Origin: Ampullaceana balthica | Lineage: Eukaryota > Mollusca > Gastropoda > Lymnaeidae | NCBI GenBank assembly: GCA_944989445.1 | Contig: CALYLW010000725.1 | Location: 1-64,000, forward strand | Reading direction: 5' to 3' | DNA: 64,000 bases | Part shown: positions 36,836 through 47,614 of the stretch, piece by piece | Numbering within the stretch: the first letter of the stretch is position 1 | How the letters are laid out: every line of letters starts with the position of its first letter | Translations under genes and position numbers: made by a program | Notes under the pieces: generated by a model | What the model was told of the DNA's origin: nothing | Database searches by the model: none | Seen by the model: the letters and a program-made list of their open reading frames with translations, nothing else

Positions 36836-38950
36836 AGTTATGTAAACTTTTTTAAAGTGTAAGTTTATTGACATATAGCACCAATAAATTAAATTATAAA
36901 TGTCATATATGAATTGTACTTTCTAAAATACTTGAAAGAAACTAAAGCAGTAGTATTAAAAGGAATTCAAGAAAATGTGCGCAACGTATTTAGACAATAA
37001 TAATAAATGGTTATAGAAATATTCTGGCTTAATAAAAGTCTGCTCATAACAACAGGACCAAAAATAACTCTACTTTTGTAATCTATTTATAGTTGTTCTA
37101 ACATAAAAATAATATTTGAATTTTTATATACTTGTGTCTACATTTACGATTAAAATTTACTGCTGTATGCAATTGGTATAATATCATAAAGGATTGAAAT
37201 TCTTTTTTGAGTCTCTTTCATTGCCAAACAACAGATTTTGTTTATAAAAAATAAAGAAATTATCTTCCACATTAAAAAAAAACAAAATTTTATTTTAAAA
37301 AAATCAAATCTCTGTTAAAAAACGAATTTGAAACAATGACAAATATTGATTTTAAAAATGACCCATGTTAATCCAGCTACAAAGGAATGAACATAACAAA
37401 TTCAATTCGCAAAAAATAAAAATAAATTAAGCGTTTTCATGATCAGTTTATTTAGTTTAATCTACTATGTAAATAGGTCCAGTAGCGCTTATGTTTAAAA
37501 TATGTATAAGTGTATAAAAGCTAGCTTATGTAAAAGACAAACAATATATAAATGTTATATTAATAGGACACAGCTAAATTTAAGATGCGTACACAAAAAT
37601 GTGCGCACAGTAATCAGGCGATAAAAGATTTTAGAACGCGCACCGCTTAAAATGAAGCCTTGAAAAAAATACTGACACAATTATTACATAAATAAATTTA
37701 TTAAATGTCGAGTTGTAGCATAGAAAATTATTAAAACAAATTTCGCAATTAAATTTAAACGTGTAAACAATTAAACCTAATGCATCGTGTGGCAGTTGTT
37801 ATTAAATATGTTTACGTGTCTATAATATATAGAAAGTAACAGTAAAGAAAATGACAATTCTTTGTACTGCACAGCTCAAATTAAGAAGCGTACACGTAAA
37901 TGTGCGCACCGTAATATGCAATATGATTTTGTATAAACAAATATTAAATGACGTCATTGTTTTATGCTTATTTTTTAATTTTTGAAAAGGCAACGATGTA
38001 AAAATAGGATTTTAGGATTTATAATTATTATGAAATACTTTGTGTACATTTCATCAAGTTTAATATTTCGTATTTATCAAACACGGATAAGTCACTTATG
38101 TTAATTATGTATATTGATTCCCGTGGTCTGTATGGATTGTATAGAAATATTAAATTACGTCATTGTTTTATGCTTATATTTTAACTTTTGAAAAGAATCG
38201 TACACGAAAATGTTCGCACCGTAATTAGACAATATAATATTTTTTGAATGCGCATCGCTGAAAACAAAGTATTGGGGGAAAAAAAACTTCACCAAAAATA
38301 ACTCGCTTTGAACGGAATTTGAACGCCCGCGTAAAGTTGTTCAATATAGAAATGAGGTTAAATTGTTCATTCTTTGTCTCTGCATTTTCTGATTATTTAA
38401 TTTACGGTCTTCGGGCAAAAGGGACAATTACAAAAACTAACTTAAAACCATCTCCGGTGTAAAAGGAACCGTCCTGCCAAATTTGGTCCCCGTCCGTCAT
38501 TTGGTTTTTCCGTGGCTGTGTAACGAACAGAAAGTTGAAAAGTGAAACATACCGACGCAGATACAAACAACTGAGCTTTATATATATAGATAGATATCAA
38601 CAGCGGAAATTTACCAAATTTAACACAATTCACATATTTTTACATTATTTTTTGAGAAGAAATTATTGTCAAGGACATAGCCAATGTAAAATAATACATT
38701 AGAAAATATTTTTCAAAAATATCTAAAAATAACAGAGGTTTTGTAGCATGGCGCATGGTAACGTAATAAATAATCTACTGATACCGATATCAGAGAGGTG
38801 TGTCTACATATATTCCGATAACTACATCCTGTTTGTGTGTTAGAATTTCAAGTAACCTTGACAAGAAATCAGGACATTGAGTTTGTGTTCCTGTTAATGT
38901 CATTTTTATAGACTTTTATCAAACTGATGTGAATAAATAAGAGACTTCAG

Positions 38951-38958
38951 TATAAATG
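38951..38958 (+). promoter_or_regulatory. TATA-like site of a FREP relic (relic D)
   Basis: TTCAGTATAAATGGAGACAG resembles the FREP-C core promoter. Upstream DNA (AACCTTGACAAGAAATCAGG) matches that before the site at 20764. Two TIR elements lie immediately downstream, between this site and the exon relic at 40334. Confidence 0.4.
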
Positions 38959-39006
38959 GAGACAGTAATAAAAAAAAACCCGTAAAAAAAAACAAGTTTT
39001 TGTCTA

Positions 39007-39483
39007 TATATCCTTTATGTACGTGACGTAACTAAAAGAATGTTCATTATAATACGCAGCGCAAGACCATCCAACAATACAAATTTGTATTTGTGTCGTA
39101 AAACATGCTTAATATAATGCGCACCGATCAGGAATATGTTTATAAAAAGTTTTGTCAGTAAAATACACACCTTATTGCGCGACAGAAAGGTCGTTCAATA
39201 TAATACGCACCGCGACACTCTATCTAAAAAATAACATAATACATAGAGAAAAAAAAGAGATAAATAAAATAATCTATAAAATCAATAATTTAATTACGGT
39301 ACATGCGATCGATCTGAAATTTTGATACATTGTTTTTATCATTGGCACGAGTCTGCCTGCAAAACGTCAGCTCGTTAGCTTACTATGAAGTGGGTTAAAA
39401 ATCGATCCAAAATTTTGGCGACAAGCAATCAAGCAAGCAATCAAGGGTTCAACCAGACACCACGAGTTAATATAAAGGATTTA
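39007..39483 (-). mobile_element. TIR element family 1, copy D1
   Basis: Reverse-oriented copy: the left side holds the complement of the family's right end (TATATCCTTTATGT), the right side ATATAAAGGATTTA, and the core has CGGTACATGCGATCGATCTG. It contains repeated AATATAATRCGCACCG-type units. Confidence 0.65.
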
Positions 39484-39538
39484 ATTAAAAAAAACACCCT
39501 TAAATAAAAAAAAACCGTAAAAAACAAATTGTTGACTA

Positions 39539-39998
39539 TAAATCCTTTATGTACGAGAAGTAACTAAAAGAATGTTCATTATAATACGCAGCGCAAGACC
39601 ATCCAAAAATACAAAATTTTAGTTGTGCCGTAAAACATGTTTAATATAATGCGCACCGATCAGGAATATGTTTATAAAAAGTGCTGTCAATAAAATACGC
39701 ACCTTATTGCGTGACAGGAAAGTTTGTTCAATATAATACGCACCGCGACACTCTATCTCAAAAAAATAACATGATACATAGGAATAAATAAAATAATCTA
39801 AAAAAATCAATAATTTAATTACGGTACATGCGATCGATCTGAAATGTTGATACATTGTTTTTATGATCAGTACAAAACTGCCTTCAAAATTTCAGCTCGC
39901 TAGCTTACTATGAAGTGGGTTAAAATCGATCCAAAGTTTTGGCGACAAGCAAGGGCGCAAGCAAGCAACCAGACACCACGAGTTAATATAGAGGATTT
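39539..39998 (-). mobile_element. TIR element family 1, copy D2, tandem to D1
   Basis: Over 85 per cent of the visible blocks match D1 in order (ACTAAAAGAATGTTCATTAT, CGCAGCGCAAGACCATCCAA, ATGCGCACCGATCAGGAATA). The spacer between the copies also matches the DNA before D1, so this is a tandem duplication of an inserted element plus flank, not two insertions. Confidence 0.65.
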
Positions 39999-40333
39999 TA
40001 AAAAGCATTACCTTCAAAATCGTTTCCCTAAAGAAGAAAAGTGTTTTTGGTACGCGTTCTAGAGCACACATTTTGTTATCTGACTTCCTTCCTTTTTAAA
40101 GTCTCACTTTTGTCCTCCTTAACTAATAAAACCATTTCTGTTTATAAACATTACATTTTCTAGGAAGTAATTTTTTAATAAAAATTAACTGTAATACTCA
40201 AAAATGTTGTGATATCACAATAGATAAAAGGCTTTTTAAAATATACTTCAGGGATAATATTAAAAAATTGAGCGACTTACAGTATGAATAATCAGATTAT
40301 CTATGGTTAACTTCAGACATTTTTCTTCATGAT

Positions 40334-40430
40334 TTCGTAGAAAGTGTTAAACTTAGAATAAACATGATATCGTTCATTCCCACGCTGTCTATAGCTTGAA
40401 GGTGAGGACGGGGTACAGCTGTAAATTTTA
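40334..40430 (+). pseudogene. FREP relic D: remnant of the last fibrinogen exon
   Basis: It aligns with the start of FREP-C exon 5. GTGTTAAACTTAGAATAAAC corresponds to GTGCTAAGATTAGACATAAG, CCCACGCTGTCTATAGCTTG to CGTACGCTGTCTACAACTAC, and GGTGAGGACGGGGTACAGCT to GTTGAGGACGAAACTCAGCT. Weaker similarity (GGAAAGATAAATTAACGACG against GGACAGGGATAATGACG) may extend it to about 40500. No reading frame survives. The flanks to about 41060 match those of relic B. The IgSF and other exons were not found. Confidence 0.68.
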
Positions 40431-41091
40431 TTTTTGTTAATAATTTAAACTGAAAACCACTTTTACGTTACCTTACAGGAAAGATAAATTAACGACGAAA
40501 CAGAAAGTTCAAGAGGATATATGGGTGTTGTTTGTTCGATGAGCCAGACAGAACAAAAAGCTGATAAGACTGATTAGGGAAGTTCAAAGTTGAAAGCTTT
40601 GATCAGAGCCTGATGTTCAACAAGGAAGGACCTTAAGGCAAACAAGTTGATATAATGATGATAGAAAATAAAATTAAACAATCAATTACTCATAATAATC
40701 ATTTGTAAATTTAGATTTATACATCTGAAAAAGTATTCCCCAAAAAGTGTTAAGGACAATGAAGATCTTCACATGACAATGTGCCGTATTCTTTATTTTA
40801 AAAAAAACAACAAAGTTCTTACTGCCATTCTGTAAACGCTGTTTTGTCGATTAACTAGCAAAACGTAATAAGCTTACTAAAAAACTAACACATTCTTTTT
40901 ATTTTTCGTTCCGGTTTTGAAGCTCAATGAAGATTTTTTTAGCCAACTTTATTTGTTAGGCAATTATAACATGTGAAAAGTTTAGAACTCTAAATCTTTA
41001 CCAAACATTCGCCACGCATGTTTCTCAAGGACATGGCTGTAATCTTTTGTTTCCCTTCTTTTCTTCCAAATCAAGTAAAATAATGAGGTTA

Positions 41092-41208
41092 AAAAATCTT
41101 TTTTTTAAAAAAAGGACACGCTTTTATTTACATATAGAAAGTGCACTAAAAAGAAGAAAATAAATTTTTTCTATGAAAACAGGTGAAATCGGTGAACCTA
41201 TCTACTGC
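41092..41208 (+). mobile_element. Half of a foldback element (left arm only)
   Basis: It matches the left arm of the foldback at 47131-47614 up to TCTACTGCAC, where the match stops abruptly and Helitron coding sequence begins. The right arm is missing here. Confidence 0.7.
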
Positions 41209-41725
41209 ACAAAGAAAACAAAAGCATAAACGGAAACGGGCTATGGAAGATGAGTCAGCTAAGCGTTCCATATTAGACTAAGAAAAACAAAAGTATAAAC
41301 GGAAACGGGAATGGAAGATGAGTCAGCTAAGCGTTCTAGATTAGAAAAAGAAAAACAAAATTACAAACGGAGACGGGCTATGGAAGATGAATCAGCTAAT
41401 CGTTTTAGATTAGACAAAGAAAAACAAAAGTATAAACGGAAACGGGCTAACGAAGATGAGTCAGCTAAGCGTTCTAGATTAGCCAAAGAAAAAGAGAGAA
41501 GACAACATGAAACGATTGAACGACGTGCTGCTCGATTGCAGAGACTTCGTGAATATAGTTCACAAATAAGAGAAGCTTGGAAACCAGTGCAGCATGATCA
41601 AAGATTGCATGATTTGAGAGAAGCAAGAACTGAAGAATCTTTGGGACAACGTCAAGTACGATTGGAATGACTCCGTGAATACAGCTCGCAGATGAGAGCA
41701 GCAGAGACACCTGAACCACCACCAA
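41209..41725 (+). pseudogene. Helitron N-terminal charged tandem repeat region
   Basis: Four units of about 27 residues follow one another, each like KEKQKYKRKRAMEDESAKRS ending RL. The first unit holds a TAA and the second a frame slip (GGGAATGG where others have GGGCTATGG). From 41311 the frame is open to 41670. A helical Arg/Glu-rich stretch (ERRAARLQRLREYSSQIREA) follows. Such basic repeats are common at the N-terminus of animal Helitron proteins; a nucleic-acid-binding or nuclear role is inference. Confidence 0.75.
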
Positions 41726-41734
41726 GCACGACTA

Positions 41735-42232
41735 TTGCAAGTTAGACAGAACATCTCGCAACAGCGAGAACGTTTGCAATCTGACATCGAGACATTCAAA
41801 AAAGAAAGCAACACATTCTGCGATCAGATATGCGAAGTCTGTCTCAAAAGATGCTACCCAAATCAAATAGTATCTTGTCGTCCAAGTGATCAAGCCTTGC
41901 AGAACTACTTGCCTGATGGGTTGAAGAAGTCAGAGCCGCTTAGAGTATGCCACAGATGTAAGACTCATATCACTAGTAGGAAGACTATGTGTCCGTCGAA
42001 GGCATATTGGAATGACTTGGATCCTGGTGTAATCCCTGATGTGATCCTTCAGTTAAGTCAACATGAACAACGACTACTGGCAAGAGTGATACCTTATGTG
42101 AAGATAGTTCATCTCCCAGGACGATTTGGACAGCAAGGATTTCGTGGACAAGCAGTATTATTCGCTCAAGACATCTTCGAAGTTACTGAGAAACTTCCAA
42201 ATATGCTACCGAGATCTAGATTCTACAAGTGA
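41735..42232 (+). pseudogene. Helitron DUF6570-like Cys-rich region
   Basis: A putative zinc-binding start, CDQICEVCLKRCYP, is followed by VCHRCKTHITSRKTMCPSKA, and then ELSxxEQ-like sequence (LSQHEQRLLARVIPYVKIVH) and LPGRFGQQGFRGQAVLFAQD. This is the conserved block that precedes the Rep region in many animal Helitron-like proteins. The frame ends at 42232; the sequence continues in another frame from about 42126 to 42521. Confidence 0.75.
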
Positions 42233-42438
42233 TTCGCAAATGATGGTTGTCACTGTCACAACGCATTTGGAAAATATTAATATATTTAGAGAGTATGAGA
42301 TTTCTCGAGCACGAATCTACAATGCGCTACGATGGTTAATTGATAACAATGAACTCTACAGTGACGTAGTTATCGATCATAATGCACAAATAAATCAGAA
42401 TGATTTAGTTCGTGTGCAACAAATAGAACCAGAACCAA

Positions 42439-43056
42439 ATGAAGATCAAGACGTTAGGGCATATAAAGAGATTGAAGATGCTTCGAGAATTCGTGTGCGC
42501 ATCGTGGCACCAAGCAAGTGAATGGATGTTCACTTCCGAATATGCTGGTAATCAATGTGCAGCAATGGTATTGGCAAATATTGTACGATCTATGATCCTG
42601 CCACCATATCAATGGAATAAGCAAATACTAGATCGTAACATGATTGAGGGAGATGAAATGTATGCGAAAGTACGAAGACACGCTACTAGAAGTTTCAATG
42701 AGAATGGTTATTTGGAGGTTCGTGACTTTGATGTAATTAAGAACGACTTTCAAATGTACAATAACGACTTCAGTATCAGTTACGCTCCAGAGTCGCCATT
42801 CTTTGGCAGCCTTAAGGATAGCATTAATGAGAATTCAATTGGTAAAACACTGAGAGCCTCCCTTGAACAAATGTTTGAGAGTCATAGTGCAGGAATACTA
42901 ATAGCTGAGTCACTTTCATTAGGAGTTATGCACTATAATGATATATATTACTTCACAAACTCTCACTCCTGTGGTCCTAGAGGTGTGAAAGCTCATGACG
43001 GTAAGGCTTGTATCAGCGAATTGAGGCAATATCATAGAATTAGTACGAATATGTAA
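42439..43056 (+). pseudogene. Helitron cysteine-protease-like region
   Basis: The block reads GNQCAAMVLANIVRSMILPP, then LDRNMIEGDEMYAKV, a central region, ILIAESLSLGVMHYNDIYYF and TNSHSCGPRGVKAHDGKA. A Cys in a GxQC-type helix, a GDxxY segment and a late (D/N)SHS-x-G-x-x-G motif is the pattern of OTU or herpesvirus-tegument-like (C76-type) papain-fold peptidases. By family analogy Cys in NQCAA would be the nucleophile and His in NSHS the base. The assignment is by eye and tentative. Confidence 0.55.
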
Positions 43057-43258
43057 GCGAGTGACTGGATCTAACAACATACCATACACACTTGATTACA
43101 TAGATGTTCATATAAAGAATGAAATAGTTATCCATAGCGATGAAGTGGAAATTCAACTTGAGGAGCCAGCATTTCAAGTATCAAAAGCAACAGCAATACC
43201 AATACAAACAACGGTAATGGGACCAATAGACTAACCAGATGTAGAAGCAGAACTGGAA

Positions 43259-44669
43259 GTGTCTGACAATCTTAACGAAATAGTACGGAAGACACGAGAC
43301 AATATCGTTAATGAAGCTCACGAATGGAAATCAGAAGAGTTCGCAAGGTACTTCCTCTTCCCGAGGGGAATAAACGGATTAAAGCAACAACGACAAGTTA
43401 AGATTACACCGTTGGATTACTACCAATCTCGAATACTCAGCGCTGATTTAAGATTTCAACGAACTGACTACCTGTTCTATGCGCTATCCATGTTTGAGTA
43501 TTATCGAGTAAAGTCAACGATTGCAGCTTGTGCTAAGAAAATTTAGGGTACTGATGGTAAAGCAGAAGATATACACCTCTATGTAAAGAACTTAAGAGGT
43601 TCTGCTGCATATTGGCGTTCGGCAATGAATGAACTGATTGCACAGATAAGATGCCTAGGACCCCCTACATACTTCCTTACCTTCAGCTGCAATGATCTTA
43701 ACTGGTTGGATATGAGAAAAGCTCTCTTGATTGCTGATGGAAGATCAGATGTAGATCCCAGTACTCTTAACATATACACAACACAACTACTAGTTGAAAA
43801 GTATCCAGTGATAATAAGCCGTCAAGTATCCAGTGATAGTAAGCCGTCAAGTATCCAGTGATAATAAGCCGTCAAGTATCCAGTGATAGTAAGCCGTCAA
43901 GTATCCATTGATAATAAGCCGTCAAGTATCCAGTGATAGTAAGCCGTCAAGTATCCAGTGATAGTAAGCCGTCAAGTATCCAGTGATAATAAGCCGTCAA
44001 GTATCCAGTGATAGTAAGCCGTCAAGTATCCAGTGATAGTAAGCCGTCAAGTATCCAGTGATAATAAGCCGTCAAGTATCCAGTGATAGTAAGCCGTCAA
44101 GTATCCAGTGATAATAAGCCGTCATTTCATGATCAGAGTAAAAGCTCTCATGAAATTCGTGAAGAGCAATACGGAAATATTTGGTGGAAGAATGGTAGAC
44201 TACTGGTGGAGAGTCGAGTTTCAAGTTAGAGGAAGCCCACATTTGCACATGGTAGTATGGATAGAAGACCGCCCATCCTTCGATAGTCCGGAAGGTATAG
44301 AACACCTGGATCGTGTATGCACATGTGAAATGCAAACAGCAGGGATCAGAATTGTATGAGCTTGTCAATAAATCACAGATTCATCGCCATACCCACACTT
44401 GTAGAAAGAATGACCCTTCATCGAATGTGTGTCCATTTAGCTTCGCTCGACAAGTATGCGAAGCAACAAAGATCGTTGCTCATTCATCAGATGAATTTGT
44501 TAGAAGTGGAGGAAGAATATGCATACTCAAGCGACGAGAGCAAGATAGATGGGTCAATAACTACAGTCCATTACTTCTCACGGCATGGGAGGGTAATATG
44601 GATATTCAAACATGTGGAAATAATGAAGCAATAGCGTACTACATAGGCAAGTACATGACAAAAACCTGA
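43259..44669 (+). pseudogene. Helitron Rep (HUH, two-tyrosine) endonuclease region
   Basis: The N-terminal part has EFARYFLFPRGINGLKQQRQ, DYYQSRILSAD and YLFYALSMFEYYRVKSTIA. The Rep core then shows GPPTYFLTFSCNDLNWLDMR and RVEFQVRGSPHLHMVVWIE, whose HLH is the metal-binding HUH motif. The C-terminal part shows NNEAIAYYIGKYMTKT with the paired catalytic tyrosines. Rep nicks and joins DNA ends in rolling-circle transposition. The frame stops at 43546, is invaded by a 25-bp minisatellite at 43801-44125, and slips near 44345. Confidence 0.85.
43801..44125. repeat. 25-bp minisatellite expanded inside the Rep sequence, 13 units
   Basis: The unit GTATCCAGTGATARTAAGCC plus GTCAA is repeated 13 times, alternating ATAATA and ATAGTA forms. 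The last unit joins directly to Rep sequence (CCGTCATTTCATGATCAGAG), and a single unit reads YPVIISRH in frame, so the array grew from Rep codons. The 12 extra units total 300 bp, which keeps frame overall, but a TGA appears in the third unit. Confidence 0.95.
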
Positions 44670-44760
44670 GCCAACAACTCTCGATGCAGGACTAGCACAG
44701 GCTATACAGCAGATTCGTTGTGAAAAGACCAACATTTCACGAAAGTTCTTCAAGATATGT

Positions 44761-45111
44761 ATGAGAATTCTGAAGGGACGACAAATATCGGCATGTGAAG
44801 CTGTGTTCCGGTTAGCTCATCTAAGTATGAAGGAAAGCTCAAGAAAGACTGTATTCATGAACACACGCAAGCCTGAGCAGCGATACTATGCTCTGCAATT
44901 CAATGAAACTGGACATGCTTCAGGATATTGTAATAGCATCTTCAATAGATACGAAAACAGACCAGATTCTCATCCGATGTTTGACTTTGAGAACATGAGT
45001 CTAATCGAATTTTCCATGCTGTTTGAGCCTAACTATAGAAATCAAGAAGGAGATAACGATGAGAGCGTTGATTACGATCCTGCTGAAGAAGGTATTGGGA
45101 CAAGAACATAA
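44761..45111 (+). pseudogene. Helitron linker between Rep and helicase
   Basis: The block MRILKGRQISACEAVFRLAH, then SSRKTVFMNTRKPEQRY and a YENRP...FENMSLIEFSMLFE segment is the conserved region between Rep and helicase in Helitron proteins. It is open for 116 codons. Sequence from 45112 to 45409 continues the protein in broken frames (for example YCEYMPYRQERELIEDYDTA-like). Confidence 0.7.
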
Positions 45112-45409
45112 TAAGACTGAAAGATAATACCAGTATGAGAGTAAGAAATAGACCAGCAGTTGTACAAGTACCATTTTCATGGCTGCAAACGATCCTGAGA
45201 ACTGCTATTACAGCTTCCTCCTTCAGTATATGCCATATCGTCAGGAAAGAGAACTGATTGAAGACTACGATACGGCAAGAGAAACATTCCTTGCACGAGA
45301 AGAACGACTAAAGGAAATTAGTAGGTATATGGAGACTTACTGAGAACGTGACAAACAGCTGCAGAATGCCTTCAATCAGGTACATGCATTTGAAATACTG
45401 GAACAAGCT

Positions 45410-46907
45410 ATGCCGATTAAAGAGAATCAGGATGAGGAAATGGAAATACCTGATATTGGAATGACAGATGAGCAGTTTGAAATGGCACAACGAGCAATGA
45501 ATGTAGGTCAACGTGAGCTGTACACTCATATAACACTAAGTATACAGGATCAGATCATGAATGGCAGTTCAGATCGCGAGAGATTATTCATTAATGGAGG
45601 TGCGGGAACTGGAAATACCTTTGTGTTCAATCTACTGAAGAATCAGGCTAATAGATGTTATGGAAAAGTAATGACAAAAGTAGCAGCATTGACAGGAGTA
45701 GCAGCTCGATTAGTTGGTGGAACATCAATGCATAGTCTGTTTAAGCTTCCTGTACAGAGAGACGGTAGAATCAGGAACTTACCGATACTAACTGGTAACT
45801 ACCTTCGTACAATGCGTATGCAATGGAAAGACGTAGAGTTTCTGTTCATAGACGAAATATCTATGGTCGCATACGAAATACTATGCATGATTGATTCCCG
45901 TCTGAAACAGCTCAAGAACAATGATGAGCTTTTCGGTGGTATCAATGTGCTACTGTTCGGTGACCTCATGCAGTTGCTTCCAATAAGAGGACATAAAGTA
46001 TTCGACCAGCCGGCTGCAATGAGACCAGCTATACATCTATGGAGAATATTCAGATTAGTAGAATTGAAACAGAACATGCGACAAGAAGGAGACAACACAT
46101 TTATAGACATCTTGAATGCACTAAGAGTTGGTGAGATGCGGCCACAACTTATGGCAGTATTGATAAGCAAGATTGTACAAGACTTTAGTGGTGAATTCTT
46201 CATAGACAAGGCACTTCGCATATACACGCTTAAGATAAAGGTAGCTGATCACAATAAAGTCGTATTGGAGTACTTCAGACGAGATGACAATGAAATGTTT
46301 ACGATCAGAGCTCAAGATACACTAGTAGATGCAACAAGAAATGAAACCAGCATCAATATGGAAAGAGCAGTGCCAAATGACATCGACAAGACAGCTGGAC
46401 TTCCGAAAGATCTTGTGATATTTATAGGAGCCAAAGTAATGCTGAAATCTAATATTGATATTGCAAAGGGTCTAGTGAATGGTGCAATGGGCTTCATAAA
46501 TGAAATCATATGGCCATTGTTCCATAGAGGTCAACTGCACGATTATGATATACCATCAATAACAATTGACTTTGGTAGAGATGGCATTCATACAATTAAG
46601 CCAATTTCAAAGCAGTTCCCTGCCAACTATAGCTATGGAACTGTCGAAAGACGAATGCTACCATTTTATATTGTCTTGGGCTTCTACTGTACACAAAATG
46701 CAGGGCTCTACAGTAGATTATGCAGTAATTGACCTTGGTTCTGATCTGTTCGCGCAAGGACAAGCTTGTTTGGCATTAAGTAGAATAAGATCTGTAGATG
46801 GTGTCCTAATTGAAGACTTGAACTGTGAGAAGTTAACAGGCCAGAAGCCTTGTAATGAGAAAGCCTTGAAAGAAATGGAAAGACTCAGATCCATAGCAGA
46901 CGACTAA
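45410..46907 (+). pseudogene. Helitron Pif1-like helicase with altered Walker A
   Basis: The main frame (45410-46732) continues in another frame from 46566 to 46907. Motifs in order: Walker A INGGAGTGNTFVFN, VAALTGVAARLVGGTSMHSL, Walker B FLFIDEISMV, LLFGDLMQLLPIRG, LKQNMRQEGDNTF, GAKVMLKSNIDIAKGLVNGA, then SWASTVHKMQGSTVDYAVID and ACLALSRIRSVDG. This is the SF1 Pif1/RecD-type helicase of Helitrons, which unwinds DNA during transposition. The invariant Walker A lysine is Asn (GGAAAT), which should abolish ATP hydrolysis. One further frameshift separates motif VI. Confidence 0.9.
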
Positions 46908-46946
46908 AAAATGACTTTATAATAACTTGACAACTAATAACTTTAA

Positions 46947-47020
46947 CCGATATGATAGAGTGCTATCGGATCGCACTCTAAAAGGTAAGGTCAAAAGATA
47001 GATTAGATAATCTATCTTTT
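46947..47020. other. Hairpins downstream of the Helitron helicase
   Basis: Three overlapping or adjacent hairpins are present: CCGATA/TATCGG (46947-46969), GAGTGC/GCACTC (46958-46978), and a perfect 13-bp palindrome with a 2-base loop, AAAAGATAGATTA...TAATCTATCTTTT (46993-47020). Helitron 3' ends carry such hairpins; CTAA at 46978-46981 is a possible CTRR, but no T follows it. Confidence 0.5.
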
Positions 47021-47130
47021 ACCACTATCACATTTCAGTTATTGACGATGAAGTTTAACTAATTAAATTGAATTGATAAGGTCGAAAAATCGATTAAAAA
47101 TTTTGAGACTAAAAAGTAGAAAATAAAATA

Positions 47131-47614
47131 CTTTAAAAAAATCTTTTTTTTAAAAAGGACACGCTTTTATTTACATATAGAAAGTGCACTAAAAAGAAGA
47201 AAATAAAATTTCTCTATGATAACAGGTGAAATCCGTGAACCTATCCACTGCACATAAAAGCGTGGGGCGCTCATCACAACTCTCTATCATATGCAAGGCT
47301 GCGAAACATAGATACAAATTTTTATGAGTATGGATATTAATAATCATTAAAAGTTTCACAACTTTGATCATATACATGCTACTATCATATTAATTAGAAA
47401 TACTTATCTATATGCAATAGAATAGTTGCAAACAGAAATGAGTTGTGTAAATCTGAGAGATCTCAAAATTTCAGCGCCCCACGCTTGTATGTGCAGTGGA
47501 TAGTTTCACGGATTTCACCGGTTATCATAGAAAAATTGTATTTTCTTCTTTTTAGTGCACTTTCTATATGTAAATAAAAGCGTGTCCTTTTTAAAAAAAA
47601 GATTTTTTTAAAGT
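47131..47614. mobile_element. Foldback element F2, complete
   Basis: Outer arms CTTTAAAAAAATCTTTTTTT...GGACACGC are mirrored by GCGTGTCC...AAAAAGATTTTTTTAAAG. Inside, ACGCTTTTATGTGCAG and TTCACGGATTTCACC-type blocks also pair. Arms exceed 110 bp. It is non-coding. Confidence 0.78.

Larger units (their letters stand above)
34714..38590 (-). mobile_element. Non-autonomous Helitron-like element
   Basis: On the minus strand the element begins with TC after an A at 38590 (TCTATATATATAAAGCTCAG). It ends at 34714 with a perfect 7-bp hairpin (CCCGCTA, loop CGAA, TAGCGGG), nine bases and CTAG, followed by T. A 5' TC, a 3' hairpin a few bases before CTRR, and insertion between A and T define Helitron termini. 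There are no terminal inverted repeats and no Rep or helicase. The interior holds several diverged copies of a GTGCGCACCGTAATTAGACA-type unit. A LINE is nested at 35340-36245 and a long AT run at 36754-36831. A second copy in the opposite orientation starts near 62527. Confidence 0.68.
41209..47020 (+). mobile_element. Degenerate autonomous Helitron (Rep-helicase)
   Basis: The coding regions in order are a charged repeat region, a Cys-rich DUF6570-like region, a cysteine-protease-like region, Rep with HUH and two-tyrosine motifs, and a Pif1-type helicase. This order fits animal Helitrons, which move by rolling-circle replication. At least eight frame changes plus stops show it is dead. Termini are not certain: the 5' side is cut at a foldback arm, and candidate 3' hairpins lie at 46947-47020. 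No clear 5' TC or CTRR-T junction was found. Confidence 0.85.

Noticed and set aside
43801..44125. CRISPR-like regular array
   Set aside because: Units are directly adjacent with no spacers, in a eukaryotic Helitron; it is a minisatellite.
46978..46981. CTAA as the true 3' end of the autonomous Helitron
   Set aside because: A hairpin lies eight bases upstream, but the following base is A rather than T, and a stronger 13-bp palindrome lies further downstream.
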